From positions 1 through 53,858 of the forward strand of contig CACKFK010000008.1 of assembly GCA_902599445.1 (NCBI GenBank): DNA of 53,858 nucleotides, read 5' to 3'. Under the pieces are notes generated by a model. That model made no database searches, was not told the origin of the DNA, and saw only the letters and a list, made by a program, of their open reading frames with translations. Shown one piece after another: positions 18,145-27,154 of this stretch. The position numbers and the translations under genes are program-made. Positions within the stretch are counted from its first letter, which is position 1. Every line of letters begins with the position of its first letter. The stretch comes from an uncultured Alphaproteobacteria bacterium (GTDB lineage Bacteria; Pseudomonadota; Alphaproteobacteria; Rhodobacterales; Rhodobacteraceae).

Positions 18145-19098
18145 ATGGACGAAACCAACGAAGTTAAGGAAATAAAGGACTTAAAAAGGGAAGTAGCCAA
18201 ACTTCGTTTAGAGGGAAACTTAAGGAAATCTTTGTCTAACCAATTATCCATTCAAAAGAAAATAGCAGATGATGCAAAAGCTGAAGCAGAATCCAAGTCA
18301 AAGCAAGTTGAAGCTATATCCAACAAGCTAGCAAAATATCTTTCCCCTCAAATTCATGAGCAAATTTTCAGTGGGAAACAGGATGCCGAAGTAAAAAGTA
18401 CCAGGAAAAAATTAACGGTATTTTTTTCAGATATTGTGGGTTTTACAGATATTTCTGACGAACTAGAGTCTGAGGAGATGACCAATTTACTTAACTTTTA
18501 CTTAAATGAGATGTCGCAGATAGCATTAAAATTTGGTGGTACTATTGATAAGTATATTGGAGATGCGCTCATGATTTTTTTTGGAGACCCCGAGAGTGAG
18601 GGACCTGAAAAAGATGCAAGGAAATGTGTCGAAATGGCCTTGGAAATGCAGAAACTAATGAATGAATTAAAAGGGCATTGGGGCAAACATTATAGCCTAA
18701 AAAAAGACTTACAAATCCGCATAGGAATTAATACTGGTTTTTGTACAGTGGGGAATTTTGGTAGTTTGGAGCGCCTTGATTACACTGCCATAGGCAGCAC
18801 CGTAAATCTAGCATCTAGGTTGGAAGGGTTAGCAGGTCCAGGTGCTATTTTAATTTCTGAGGACACCCATTCTTTGGTGGCAAACTTATTTAATTTTGAG
18901 ACACCAAAAGAAGTTGAAGTTAAGGGATTTCTAAGAAAAATAAAATGCTTCAAACTTAATCAGGTTGATATGCTCAAGGACGATGTATTACACATTAATG
19001 GTAGAGGATTTGAAATAAAGATAAATAAGCATTTGATTGATCATAGGGTGATAGAAGATTTGAAGAAGGAATTAGATCAGGTAAATGGCACAAATTAA
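18145..19098 (+). CDS. Class III adenylate cyclase (class IIIb type) with N-terminal coiled coil
   Basis: Makes cAMP from ATP. Of 317 residues, the first 75 form a charged, heptad-like coiled coil (KEIKDLKREVAKLRLEG...ADDAKAEAESKSKQVEAISNKLAKYL). The rest is one cyclase homology domain: metal-binding Asp96 in FFSDIVGFT and Asp140 in DKYIGDALMIFFG, adenine-selecting Lys136, Thr214 in YTAIGSTVNLASR at the position that is Asp in class IIIa, and transition-state Asn221 and Arg225. Lys plus Thr is the class IIIb signature, a subclass often stimulated by bicarbonate. No membrane segment or sensor domain is seen. The last 50 residues are unrecognised. The start is the ATG at 18145, since the ATG at 18134 is out of frame. 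No cAMP receptor gene is nearby. Confidence 0.9.
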   Translation: MDETNEVKEIKDLKREVAKLRLEGNLRKSLSNQLSIQKKIADDAKAEAESKSKQVEAISNKLAKYLSPQIHEQIFSGKQDAEVKSTRKKLTVFFSDIVGFTDISDELESEEMTNLLNFYLNEMSQIALKFGGTIDKYIGDALMIFFGDPESEGPEKDARKCVEMALEMQKLMNELKGHWGKHYSLKKDLQIRIGINTGFCTVGNFGSLERLDYTAIGSTVNLASRLEGLAGPGAILISEDTHSLVANLFNFETPKEVEVKGFLRKIKCFKLNQVDMLKDDVLHINGRGFEIKINKHLIDHRVIEDLKKELDQVNGTN

Positions 19099-19428
19099 TG
19101 AAGTATTTTTGCAGTTGCCTTGTGATGGAGTATTAAGGTGAGAGTTCTTTGTTTTTAATCATATGATTATAAAAAGCGTTGGCGACCCCCGGTAAGATCA
19201 GTCTCTTTTCATTCACCATGTGTGATCAACATCAATATAAAGTACTGTTATTATTGAATAATATAGTACACCTATCATTAAGTCAAATATAAATCTTAAA
19301 CTACGTGAGTGCCCTTGTAGGTGTTTTTAAATCACGAAGCATGAGATTTTTATTTCTAGGAGAGTTGTTGGATGGAATGAGATTTGCTTACAAAACGTTT
19401 TGTAAGTTAAAGGTTTTATAAGCAAAAA
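19099..19428. other. Intergenic region before the TPR-methyltransferase gene
   Basis: 330 nt without a supported gene. Its right end holds the 20-bp palindrome listed separately. Confidence 0.4.
19387..19406. promoter_or_regulatory. 20-bp perfect palindrome, candidate operator
   Basis: CTTACAAAACGTTTTGTAAG reads the same on both strands with no spacer, and ends 22 nt before the ATG of the TPR-methyltransferase gene. A gapless perfect palindrome of this length fits a dimeric repressor site overlapping a promoter or leader. A cruciform or an mRNA hairpin without a loop is less likely. No regulator gene is adjacent. Confidence 0.5.
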
Positions 19429-20925
19429 ATGTCATTAAGCCAAAAAGAGATTACGATCTTAAACTCCATGAAATTAGATCAAGCATTAAGACTCGCAAAA
19501 AAAAGGTCTAATGAAGGTAAATTTGATGAAGAAAAAAAAATCTATTCAGACATTTTGGTAAAATTTCCTAAGAATAAAGGGGATCTTCAAGGAATAAGGG
19601 TCTCGAAAGAAGAGAATGAAAAAAATTCAATTGATAGTCAACATTCTATCTCTGCGCAAATACAACTTATCCTGAAATTATATAACCAAGGACAATATAG
19701 GGAGGTTCTGGGGGAAGCAGCTCAAGCTCTTAAGAGTTTCCCTGAATCAGAGCTCCTTCACAATATTCTTGGTGCTGCAAATATGGAACTGCAGCAATTT
19801 GAGGTTGCAATAAAATGCTATCGAAAAGCCATTAAAATTAAACCAGACTATGCGGGGGCTTATTACAATCTGGGTAATGCTCTTAATGATAAAGGTGACT
19901 CAAGGGCGGCAATAGAAGCTTATAAAAAAGCTCTCCTCATTCAACCAGACTATTTTGAGGCGCTCAGTAATATGGGAGCCGCGCAACACCTTATAGGCGA
20001 ATTAGAGGCAGCCATAAAAAGCTATCACCGGGCAATTCGGATCCAGCCAGAATCTTCAAAATCCTATAATAACCTAGGATGCATCTTCATGGATCAAGGG
20101 AATTTAGGATCAGCAATAGCTAGTTACAAAAAAGCCATACAGATAGAGCCCAATTATACTGAAGCCTATTATAATTTGGGTGAAGTATTTACCGAAAAAG
20201 GGCTGCTTTTAGAAGCTCAGAACTTTTTTAAGAAGGCTCTTAATTTAGATCCAAAGGATAAATTGGGTGCAAAAATCAAATTAGCTAGCTTGGGTGAACG
20301 TGCAGTACCAGAAAGTATACCCGAACATTATTTGAAACAATTTTATAAGAATAGGGCACAAACTTGGGGGGAAAATAACGATCAGTACAACGGACATACA
20401 ATGGTTAGAAAGGCTATCCAGCAAATTAAACCCAAAGCAAGTTCACTAAAAATATTAGATTTAGGTTGTGGAACCGGAACTTTAGCAAGTTCTTTGCTCC
20501 CTTACGCGGATGCTTTAGAGGGAGTTGACATATCACCAGAAATGTTAGATAGAGCAAAAAAGACTAAGCTTTATGATAATTTATATGAGCAGGATCTTAC
20601 AGATTTTTTAAGCAATACGAAATCTTGTTTTGATCTGGTTGTTGCATCAGCCGTGATGATCCATTTTCTTAATTTGGAAACAATTTTTAAATTAGTAAGG
20701 GGAAGATTATCCCTAAATGGAAGCTTCGTATTTTCAATCTTTAAAGCAACTAAAGAGCAAAAAGAGTTGAATTCCTTTATGATGTATTCACATAGTGATG
20801 ATTACATTAGGCATCTAGCAGAATCTTTGAATTTTAAAGTTTTTTACTATGAGCAAGGCATTCATGAATATCATGGAACAGAGCCAGTAGATGGCCTCGT
20901 ATATGTATTAAAGAAGACTTGTTAA
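19429..20925 (+). CDS. TPR-repeat protein fused to a SAM methyltransferase
   Basis: Two-part protein of 498 residues. Residues about 85-285 hold five to six tetratricopeptide repeats (for example AIKCYRKAIKIKPDYAGAYYNLGNAL and AIASYKKAIQIEPNYTEAYYNLGEVF). They are preceded by a lysine-rich, less regular N-terminus. Residues about 300-498 form a class I methyltransferase domain, with motif I ILDLGCGTGTLAS at 342-354, the acidic VDISPEMLDRAK, and FDLVVASAVMIHFL. TPRs probably present a protein or glycan partner to the methyltransferase. This arrangement is seen in many alphaproteobacterial proteins of unknown substrate. No signal peptide. Monocistronic, with a perfect palindrome just upstream. 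Confidence 0.87.
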   Translation: MSLSQKEITILNSMKLDQALRLAKKRSNEGKFDEEKKIYSDILVKFPKNKGDLQGIRVSKEENEKNSIDSQHSISAQIQLILKLYNQGQYREVLGEAAQALKSFPESELLHNILGAANMELQQFEVAIKCYRKAIKIKPDYAGAYYNLGNALNDKGDSRAAIEAYKKALLIQPDYFEALSNMGAAQHLIGELEAAIKSYHRAIRIQPESSKSYNNLGCIFMDQGNLGSAIASYKKAIQIEPNYTEAYYNLGEVFTEKGLLLEAQNFFKKALNLDPKDKLGAKIKLASLGERAVPESIPEHYLKQFYKNRAQTWGENNDQYNGHTMVRKAIQQIKPKASSLKILDLGCGTGTLASSLLPYADALEGVDISPEMLDRAKKTKLYDNLYEQDLTDFLSNTKSCFDLVVASAVMIHFLNLETIFKLVRGRLSLNGSFVFSIFKATKEQKELNSFMMYSHSDDYIRHLAESLNFKVFYYEQGIHEYHGTEPVDGLVYVLKKTC

Positions 20926-21064
20926 TTCCTTGACTATTACAGCTATCTATTAATGATAGGTGAATATCAAAGGAACCTATGTTATTAACCTACTCTCCAA
21001 CCAGGCTCTATTACAAATAGCTACTCATTGAATCAGCAAATGAATATCACTTGATGTAAATACT

Positions 21065-21493
21065 GTGTTTCCCCAGCCATTTGCAACTTTAAAACTTAAT
21101 GAAAAAGGTAAGTTTATTGCAGATGCATATAGACAGATAAGAGAAGAACAAGAACTAGATTATGACCCCAGTTTAGAAGAGTTAGATGGAGGTAGATTAT
21201 TAAGAGGTGCAAGAGCATTAGTATTTGCATCAAGATCGAAGATTAGTGGTGATAAAGTTGTAAAATACCCAAATGATGGAAAGAGTATTCTTAGAACTCT
21301 TAAACAAGATATGACAACTGATGAACGAGTAGAACTTCTCCAAAATGCAATGATGAAAATGTTTGATACAGTTATTGAAAATAGAAAACAGATTGGAAGT
21401 CTTGTTGGTATTACAGCAGCGTCTGCGCTCCTAAGTGAAAGAAGTACTAAACAACTTACCAAGTTAATGAGAACAAGTTTGAGGGGAAAGTAA
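21065..21493 (+). CDS. Protein of unknown function beside a tRNA scar, possibly phage-derived
   Basis: 142 residues, not recognised. The ORF starts with GTG (MFPQPFATLKLNEKG) without a clear ribosome binding site. It is mostly helical and charged (DAYRQIREEQELDYDPSLEELDGGRLLRGARAL), with a mildly hydrophobic stretch near the end (IGSLVGITAASALLS). The coding strand is strongly purine-rich and uses AGA/AGG-type arginine codons. The next ORF begins 2 nt after the stop and is frameshifted, and a strong terminator and a tRNA follow. Compact spacing and position point to a remnant of a phage or other integrated element, which is inference. The long frame with coherent composition supports it being coding. 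Confidence 0.5.
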   Translation: MFPQPFATLKLNEKGKFIADAYRQIREEQELDYDPSLEELDGGRLLRGARALVFASRSKISGDKVVKYPNDGKSILRTLKQDMTTDERVELLQNAMMKMFDTVIENRKQIGSLVGITAASALLSERSTKQLTKLMRTSLRGK

Positions 21494-21494
21494 T

Positions 21495-21728
21495 GTGAAA
21501 CTTACAAATGCGAAAGGAAACTAGATTTAGAACTTCCTAGAACAAACGCCATACTTATTTTTACATGACCATTCTGTTAAAGATGGATTGAAGAAGATTG
21601 AAAATACAATCACATTACCCCATCTTCTGTTAGAAGAAAGTACAAAGATAATTATTCATAGAGAAACTATGAAGATACGAGAAGATATGCATGACCTAAA
21701 ATATATAACAAATGTTACGAGCCATTAG
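21495..21728 (+). pseudogene. Frameshifted small gene, possibly phage-derived
   Basis: Three short frames read in series: VKLTNAKGN from a GTG at 21495, then LDLELPRTNAI, then LFLHDHSVKDGLKKIENT through HDLKYITNVTSH with a TAG at 21726-21728. Together they give a coherent charged protein of about 78 residues interrupted by two frameshifts. It starts 2 nt after the stop of the preceding ORF, as in a compact operon. The family is not recognised. The parent frame is inferred from continuity of composition. Confidence 0.4.
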
Positions 21729-21759
21729 GACATCGGACTCCCATACATTCTGAAATTTG

Positions 21760-21797
21760 AACCCTCAATTAATCTTCTTGTTTGAGGGTTCTTTTTG
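21760..21797 (+). terminator. Rho-independent terminator
   Basis: Perfect 9-bp stem AACCCTCAA (21760-21768) and TTGAGGGTT (21782-21790), 13-nt loop, followed by CTTTTTG. It ends the two-gene block before the tRNA-Arg gene. Confidence 0.85.
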
Positions 21798-21885
21798 TAT
21801 TAAATACACAATCATATTCGCTGAATATAGAACAAGGTTTAGGACACTTTAAAAACGTGTTCTAAAATAAGTTCGTCTTGAGTGT

Positions 21886-21962
21886 GGTCTCGTAGCTCAG
21901 CTGGATAGAGCGGCTGACTTCTAATCAGTAGGTCGCAGGTTCGAATCCTGCCGAGATCACCA
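21886..21962 (+). tRNA. tRNA-Arg (anticodon TCT)
   Basis: 77-nt cloverleaf. The acceptor stem GGTCTCG pairs with CGAGATC (one G-U), the D-arm contains AGCTCAGCTGGATAGAGC, the anticodon loop is CTTCTAA with anticodon TCT, and the T-arm GCAGG-TTCGAAT-CCTGC is perfect. The terminal CCA is encoded. It reads AGA codons. An inverted partial copy lies 137 nt downstream. Confidence 0.95.
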
Positions 21963-22099
21963 AGACCTTTCGCTGCGATTATTCACATTTTCTAAGAAAT
22001 AACTATTCACATTTCATTTGCATGAAGTTTCACGTAGAATTGTGGTGTTTAATATATTGTTTTCATCGCTGTTTTTTAAGTGGTTCGGTGAAAGCATCT

Positions 22100-22140
22100 A
22101 TTAGAAGTCAGCCGCTCTATCCAGCTGAGCTACGGGGCCT
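22100..22140 (-). pseudogene. Truncated tRNA-Arg (5' half only)
   Basis: On the minus strand, 35 nt (22134-22100) are identical to positions 21891-21925 of the intact tRNA-Arg: D-arm and anticodon arm up to the anticodon loop and the next base. After this, similarity stops abruptly. The acceptor 5' strand differs (GGCCCCG against GGTCTCG), so it derives from a different tRNA gene. It lies just downstream of the NDUFS4-like gene on the same strand. A break at the anticodon loop is the classic mark of tyrosine-recombinase integration. Confidence 0.85.
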
Positions 22141-22144
22141 TTAA

Positions 22145-22456
22145 TTAATGCGTCCAAGGTATTTTTTTGTCGAATCTAAAATTCTCACCGTAACCATTCT
22201 CCCGGACTATGTGCCTTCTCACATTTGGTTTTTGTACTATGAAGGAAATTCCATTATCCTTAGCAAAATTAACAGCTGCCTGTTCAGTATTAAACCTAAT
22301 CTGTATTTGTCCTCTAGTATCCTTAGAACCGGTCCAACCCATTAATGGATCAATTGTCTTAGCTAAATTGTATTCTAATTCCATGATCCAGATCGTGGTT
22401 TGGGCTGTCCCCGATTGCATAGCTGATTTTGCAGGTTTGAAGATTCTTGCTACCAT
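22145..22456 (-). CDS. NDUFS4-like NADH dehydrogenase (complex I) accessory subunit
   Basis: 103-residue protein of the ETC complex I subunit family (NDUFS4/18-kDa homologue), found in alphaproteobacteria and mitochondria. Diagnostic segments are ARIFKPAKSAMQSGTAQTTIWIMELE, IDPLMGWTGSKDTRGQIQIRF, AVNFAKDNGISFIVQKP and the closing FDKKIPWTH. It sits peripherally on the matrix-side (cytoplasmic) arm and stabilises the NADH-oxidising module. AGGAA is 7 nt before the ATG. It stands apart from any nuo operon, as usual for this subunit. It is a strong class-level taxonomic marker. Confidence 0.92.
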   Translation of the reverse strand: MVARIFKPAKSAMQSGTAQTTIWIMELEYNLAKTIDPLMGWTGSKDTRGQIQIRFNTEQAAVNFAKDNGISFIVQKPNVRRHIVRENGYGENFRFDKKIPWTH

Positions 22457-22671
22457 AAGTAATTCCTAGTCGACTGTACAAAAAGAACAAATTATTTAGC
22501 GTTTTGAAATGCATTCTTTGAGCTTATTGTTTAACAAAAAAAATAGAATTTGCAATAGTAGTATAGAGTGACTATTTTCTTTCTATATTTGTTGTTACTG
22601 GTTAAAGCTTTGCTTACATTACTACTTTATAAGGTTAATAGAGCATTTTTCCAATTATAGAAAATACTAAA

Positions 22672-24807
22672 GTGAAGAAGAAATTAGAGGCTGGGAAAAG
22701 GTTTAAGATAAGGTCTGATTTTCTACCCGCTGGTGATCAACCAATGGCGATAGAAAAGTTGGTTTCCGGTTTAAATGAATCTGAAAGAAATCAAGTTTTG
22801 TTAGGAGCTACCGGTACTGGCAAGACTTTTACTATGGCGCATATCATTGAGCGAACTCAGAGACCAGCTTTAATATTGGCTCCAAATAAAACACTTGCAG
22901 CACAGCTTTATGGAGAATTCAAAGCTTTCTTTCCTGAAAATGCTGTAGAGTATTTTGTTTCTTTTTATGATTATTATCAGCCAGAGGCTTACGTGCCAAG
23001 ATCCGATACTTTTATCGAAAAAGATGCACAAATAAATGAGCAAATCGATAGGATGCGACATTCAGCTACTAGGGCTCTTTTAGAAAGGGATGATGTAATA
23101 ATTGTAGCATCAGTTTCATGCATTTATGGTATTGGTTCGGTAGAAACTTATAGTGCTATGACACAAGATTTAAGGACTAACTGTTCTTATGATCTGCGGG
23201 AAACCATTCAGGGATTGGTAGCACAACAGTATCGTCGAAACGATCACGCCTTTCAACGAGGTACATTTCGCGTTAGGGGAGACGTTTTGGAGATTTTTCC
23301 TGCCCATTTAGAAGACCGGGCATGGCGGCTTTCTTTTTTTGGCGATGACTTAGAGAGCATAGTTGAGTTCGATCCCTTGACAGGGGTCAAGGTTCGTGCA
23401 TTAGAAGATATTAGAATTTATGCAAATTCGCACTATGTCACTCCAAAACCAACTCTTCAGCAGGCAATTAAGCTGATAAAGAGGGATCTTATCAAGAGGT
23501 TAAGAGAATTAAATAAACAAGAAAAACTACTTGAAGCGCAAAGATTGGAACAAAGAACTAACTTCGACTTGGAAATGATAGAAGCCACGGGCGCATGCAG
23601 TGGTATTGAGAATTACTCCAGATATCTAACAGGCCGGAAAACTGGGGAGCCACCACCAACTTTATTTGAATATATACCAGAAAATGCGATCATTTTTACG
23701 GATGAAAGCCATGTGGCAATACCTCAATTGGGTGGGATGTTCAGGGGTGACCATAAGAGAAAGCTCACCCTTTCAGAGCATGGTTTTCGGTTGCCATCTT
23801 GTATGGATAATCGTCCCTTAAAATTTGAAGAATGGGATGCTATGAGACCCCAATCTATCTTTGTATCGGCTACGCCAGGTCAATGGGAAATGTCAGTAAC
23901 CCAAGGTGTATTTGTAGAGCAGATAATCAGACCAACTGGGTTAATCGATCCAATAATAAAGGTACGACCAGCAGAAACTCAGGTGGACGATCTGCTCCAT
24001 GAAGTAAATTTGGCTTCAAAAAAGAACTTGAGGACACTCTGTACTGTTTTAACTAAGAGAATGGCAGAAGATTTGACAGAATTTTTGCATGAGAAAGGGG
24101 TCAGGGTTCGTTACTTACATTCTGATATTGATACTTTGGAGCGGATAGAAATATTAAGAGATCTACGAATTGGTACTTTTGATGTTCTTGTGGGGATAAA
24201 TCTTTTACGAGAGGGTTTAGACATTCCAGAATGTGGATTGGTTGCAATTCTTGATGCGGACAAAGAGGGGTTTTTAAGGTCTCAAACGTCGTTAATACAA
24301 ACTATAGGCCGTGCTGCCAGAAATGTTGACGGAAAAGTAATCATGTATGCCGACAAAATTACTGGGAGCATCAAGATGGCATCAGAAGAGACTGAACGCC
24401 GAAGAAATAGGCAACAAGCTTATAATAGGGAACATGGAATCACACCAGAAAGCATTAGGAAGAACGTTACAGATGTTCTTGAAGGGATCTATGAAGGATC
24501 AGATGACATGGAGAGGGTCACTGCTAGCCTAGAAAATTCTTCCAAGTTGGGTGATAATTTGCACACACATCTCAAGAATTTGCGAAAAGAAATGTTTTCG
24601 GCAGCAGAGAACTTAGAATTTGAGGTTGCAGCAAGACTTAGAGATGAAATAAAGGAATTGGAAAATGCAGAGCTAGCTATTGGAGAGAATCCACTTGTAC
24701 GTCAATCAGATTTAAGTTGGAGAAGGATTAACCATAAAGTTCAAGGTAGATCAAAGGGCGGGGTAGCTGGTACTCGTACAATGAGGAGTAAAGCTAAAAT
24801 GCTTTAA
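22672..24807 (+). CDS. uvrB: Excinuclease ABC subunit B
   Basis: DNA-damage verification helicase of nucleotide excision repair; it loads with UvrA and recruits UvrC. 711 residues: Walker [16 protein letters not shown], the beta-hairpin region [90 protein letters not shown], and a C-terminal UVR domain [15 protein letters not shown] that binds UvrC. The start is GTG ([10 protein letters not shown]) with no strong ribosome binding site. The C-terminal 40 residues are basic ([20 protein letters not shown]). Confidence 0.97.
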   Translation: MKKKLEAGKRFKIRSDFLPAGDQPMAIEKLVSGLNESERNQVLLGATGTGKTFTMAHIIERTQRPALILAPNKTLAAQLYGEFKAFFPENAVEYFVSFYDYYQPEAYVPRSDTFIEKDAQINEQIDRMRHSATRALLERDDVIIVASVSCIYGIGSVETYSAMTQDLRTNCSYDLRETIQGLVAQQYRRNDHAFQRGTFRVRGDVLEIFPAHLEDRAWRLSFFGDDLESIVEFDPLTGVKVRALEDIRIYANSHYVTPKPTLQQAIKLIKRDLIKRLRELNKQEKLLEAQRLEQRTNFDLEMIEATGACSGIENYSRYLTGRKTGEPPPTLFEYIPENAIIFTDESHVAIPQLGGMFRGDHKRKLTLSEHGFRLPSCMDNRPLKFEEWDAMRPQSIFVSATPGQWEMSVTQGVFVEQIIRPTGLIDPIIKVRPAETQVDDLLHEVNLASKKNLRTLCTVLTKRMAEDLTEFLHEKGVRVRYLHSDIDTLERIEILRDLRIGTFDVLVGINLLREGLDIPECGLVAILDADKEGFLRSQTSLIQTIGRAARNVDGKVIMYADKITGSIKMASEETERRRNRQQAYNREHGITPESIRKNVTDVLEGIYEGSDDMERVTASLENSSKLGDNLHTHLKNLRKEMFSAAENLEFEVAARLRDEIKELENAELAIGENPLVRQSDLSWRRINHKVQGRSKGGVAGTRTMRSKAKML

Positions 24808-24834
24808 GCTAGGTCCTATGTTGATCCTATGGTG

Positions 24835-25317
24835 TCATGCTCCTGAGGTCGATGATTTGACTGGGTACACCCCATTTATAAGCCATGTATTTGCCTTATA
24901 TTTCCTAATCTCATAATCAAATATGAAAATCCTCTCTTGTAAATCAATGAAGAGCACTCTCTGAATGAGTGCCCCATTGAAGACATCAAAATCAAGAAAC
25001 TCATAATTTTTTGGAGACCAAATCATGGGATAACCAGTTTGAACCATTTCGCCAAATTTTTCTGCATTAGAAAATTTTGATTTAATGAATGGTGAGGCAA
25101 AGGTGTAAGCGGTATTTATATCCGATTTTCTAAAAGCTTCTATTTGAGATGAAATAATATCATGTGCTTTAACTTCAAGGAGACCACCACTATCACGCAA
25201 TTTCTCAGAAGATGTTTCCCCAAAAATCATAGTGCTAAAGATAATGAAAAATAGGGAAGTTAATATCAGGTAAAATGCAAAAAAGTTTGTTTTTTTTAAT
25301 TTGTGTATCATCAGCAT
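24835..25317 (-). CDS. DUF4864 family exported/anchored protein
   Basis: 160 residues with one N-terminal hydrophobic helix (NFFAFYLILTSLFFIIFSTMIF), probably a signal or anchor. The domain has the pattern DIISSQIEAFRKSDINTAYTFASPFIKSKFSNAEKFGEMVQTGYPMIW and ends with WLINGVYPVKS, the arrangement of the DUF4864 family (NTF2-like fold), common in alphaproteobacteria. Function unknown; likely periplasmic. Convergent with uvrB. Confidence 0.75.
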   Translation of the reverse strand: MLMIHKLKKTNFFAFYLILTSLFFIIFSTMIFGETSSEKLRDSGGLLEVKAHDIISSQIEAFRKSDINTAYTFASPFIKSKFSNAEKFGEMVQTGYPMIWSPKNYEFLDFDVFNGALIQRVLFIDLQERIFIFDYEIRKYKANTWLINGVYPVKSSTSGA

Positions 25318-25430
25318 TTGTCCTTATGTAGTGAGCTTTGTTTGGGAGATCGGCACCCTTGGGAGCTGGTTATATCAGTTATATAATGAAGAAGTAATTT
25401 TTGCTATACTCTTGGTGCTAAATAGCCCTA

Positions 25431-27011
25431 TTATTTGAAAGTCGACAATTCAAGCTTTTCATAAATGAGATCTCTAGTTTCCTTGATTCCATATAAAGCA
25501 ATGAACCCTCCCAGTCGGGGCCCAGTTTTTGTTCCCAGTAAAATCTCATACATTGATATGAACCAATCTTTAAGTTCGTCAAAATTGTGTTCTTTACCGA
25601 CTGCGAAAACTAGAGACTGCAACTCATCCTTTCCTATAGAGTTCGAAACACTCCCCAACCTGGTATATAAATCTAGCAAAGCTTCTCTTTCCTTTTCATT
25701 AGCTTTTTTGAATTTTTTCTTCGGCTTTACAAAATCTTTATAGTAACGAACTGCATATTTTACGGCTTTAACAAGGTCTGGATGCTCATTTCTGTTGATA
25801 TTAGGAGCATAACGATTAATGAATCCCCATAATGTTGTTTCCTCTTCTGAACCAGAGGCTGACACAAGGTTTAAAAGCATAGAAAAAGAGATGACCATAT
25901 CGGAACGGGGTGGGACACCTGAATGCACATGCCAAACAGGATTTCGCAACTTTTCCTCATCATTTTGTTCTTCATATTTTTTTAGACTCTGGTGATAGTC
26001 ATCCATCATTCGTGGGATTACATCAAAGAATAATCTTTTTGCAGTCTTAGGTTTCTGGAACATAAAGTAGCTTAAAGAATCTTGGTCGGCATAACGCAAC
26101 CAGTCCTCTATAGATAAACCATTTCCTTTAGATTTTGAAATCTTTTGCCCATGTTCGTCTAGAAAAAGTTCATAGTTTAAGAGTTCTGGAGGGGTGCCTC
26201 CCATTATTTTGCATATTTTTGATGCCAATTCTGCTGATGGTATTAGATCCTTGCCAAACATTTCATAATCAACACCTAACACAAACCACCTCATTGCCCA
26301 GTCAGGCTTCCATTGCAATTTTACATTTCCACCTTTTACCGAGAGTTCAACCTTTTCTCCATCAGGCTCTTTGTAGACGATAGTTCCAGAGGTTTTGTTT
26401 ATAGCTTCAATTGGTACTTGGAGTACTCTCCCATTTTTGGGACTGATAGGTAAAAAAGGAGAATAAGTTTGTTGCCTTTCTGACCGTAAAGAAGGGAGCA
26501 TAACCTCCATGATTCTTTCATAGTTATCAAGAACTATCATTAATGCATCGTCAAAGGATCCATCACCATATTTTGCAGTAGCAGATTCAAATTCGTATTG
26601 AAACTTATATTGATCTAGAAACTCCTTTAACTTAGCATTATTGTGATCTCCAAAACTTTTGTATTGTTTAAAAGGATCCCTTACTTTAGTTAATGGAAGG
26701 TCCAAATCTTGGTCTAGATTAACAGATCTAGGTACATTCGTCGGAACCTTTCTGAGACCGTCAAGATCATCTGAAAAGCATATCAATTTTGTTGGGATGT
26801 CACTGAGACATTCGAATGCATTTTTTACCATAGTGGTACGAACTACTTCACCAAATGTACCAATGTGTGGCAATCCCGAGGGACCATAGCCAGTTTGAAA
26901 GCAAACAAATTCTTTTTTGTCGAGAACTTTTGGAATTCGTTTCAACACTCGTTTTGCTTCTACAAAAGGCCAGGAGTTGGCAGTATTCAACATTTCTGGA
27001 TTAAAGCTCAT
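25431..27011 (-). CDS. lysK: Class I lysyl-tRNA synthetase
   Basis: Charges tRNA-Lys. It is the archaeal-type class I enzyme, used instead of class II LysS by many alphaproteobacteria and spirochaetes. 526 residues: HIGH-type motif GYGPSGLPHIGTFGE with HIGT at 49-52, FSDDLDGLRKVP, and the KMSKS motif as KISKSKGNG at about residue 290 in DEHGQKISKS. The C-terminal helical anticodon-binding part is present. Monocistronic. No class II lysS is seen in this window. Confidence 0.96.
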   Translation of the reverse strand: MSFNPEMLNTANSWPFVEAKRVLKRIPKVLDKKEFVCFQTGYGPSGLPHIGTFGEVVRTTMVKNAFECLSDIPTKLICFSDDLDGLRKVPTNVPRSVNLDQDLDLPLTKVRDPFKQYKSFGDHNNAKLKEFLDQYKFQYEFESATAKYGDGSFDDALMIVLDNYERIMEVMLPSLRSERQQTYSPFLPISPKNGRVLQVPIEAINKTSGTIVYKEPDGEKVELSVKGGNVKLQWKPDWAMRWFVLGVDYEMFGKDLIPSAELASKICKIMGGTPPELLNYELFLDEHGQKISKSKGNGLSIEDWLRYADQDSLSYFMFQKPKTAKRLFFDVIPRMMDDYHQSLKKYEEQNDEEKLRNPVWHVHSGVPPRSDMVISFSMLLNLVSASGSEEETTLWGFINRYAPNINRNEHPDLVKAVKYAVRYYKDFVKPKKKFKKANEKEREALLDLYTRLGSVSNSIGKDELQSLVFAVGKEHNFDELKDWFISMYEILLGTKTGPRLGGFIALYGIKETRDLIYEKLELSTFK

Positions 27012-27154
27012 CTCATATTACCTATTATCTTTAGTATGGGGGTGGCTAGTCCAGGGGTTGTTATCATATTTGATAAATATTAGCACCTAAAAACTCAGAT
27101 TTCTGATATCGTCAAATCAAAAACAGTGTGTTACCTTAAATTCAGGAGAGTGGT

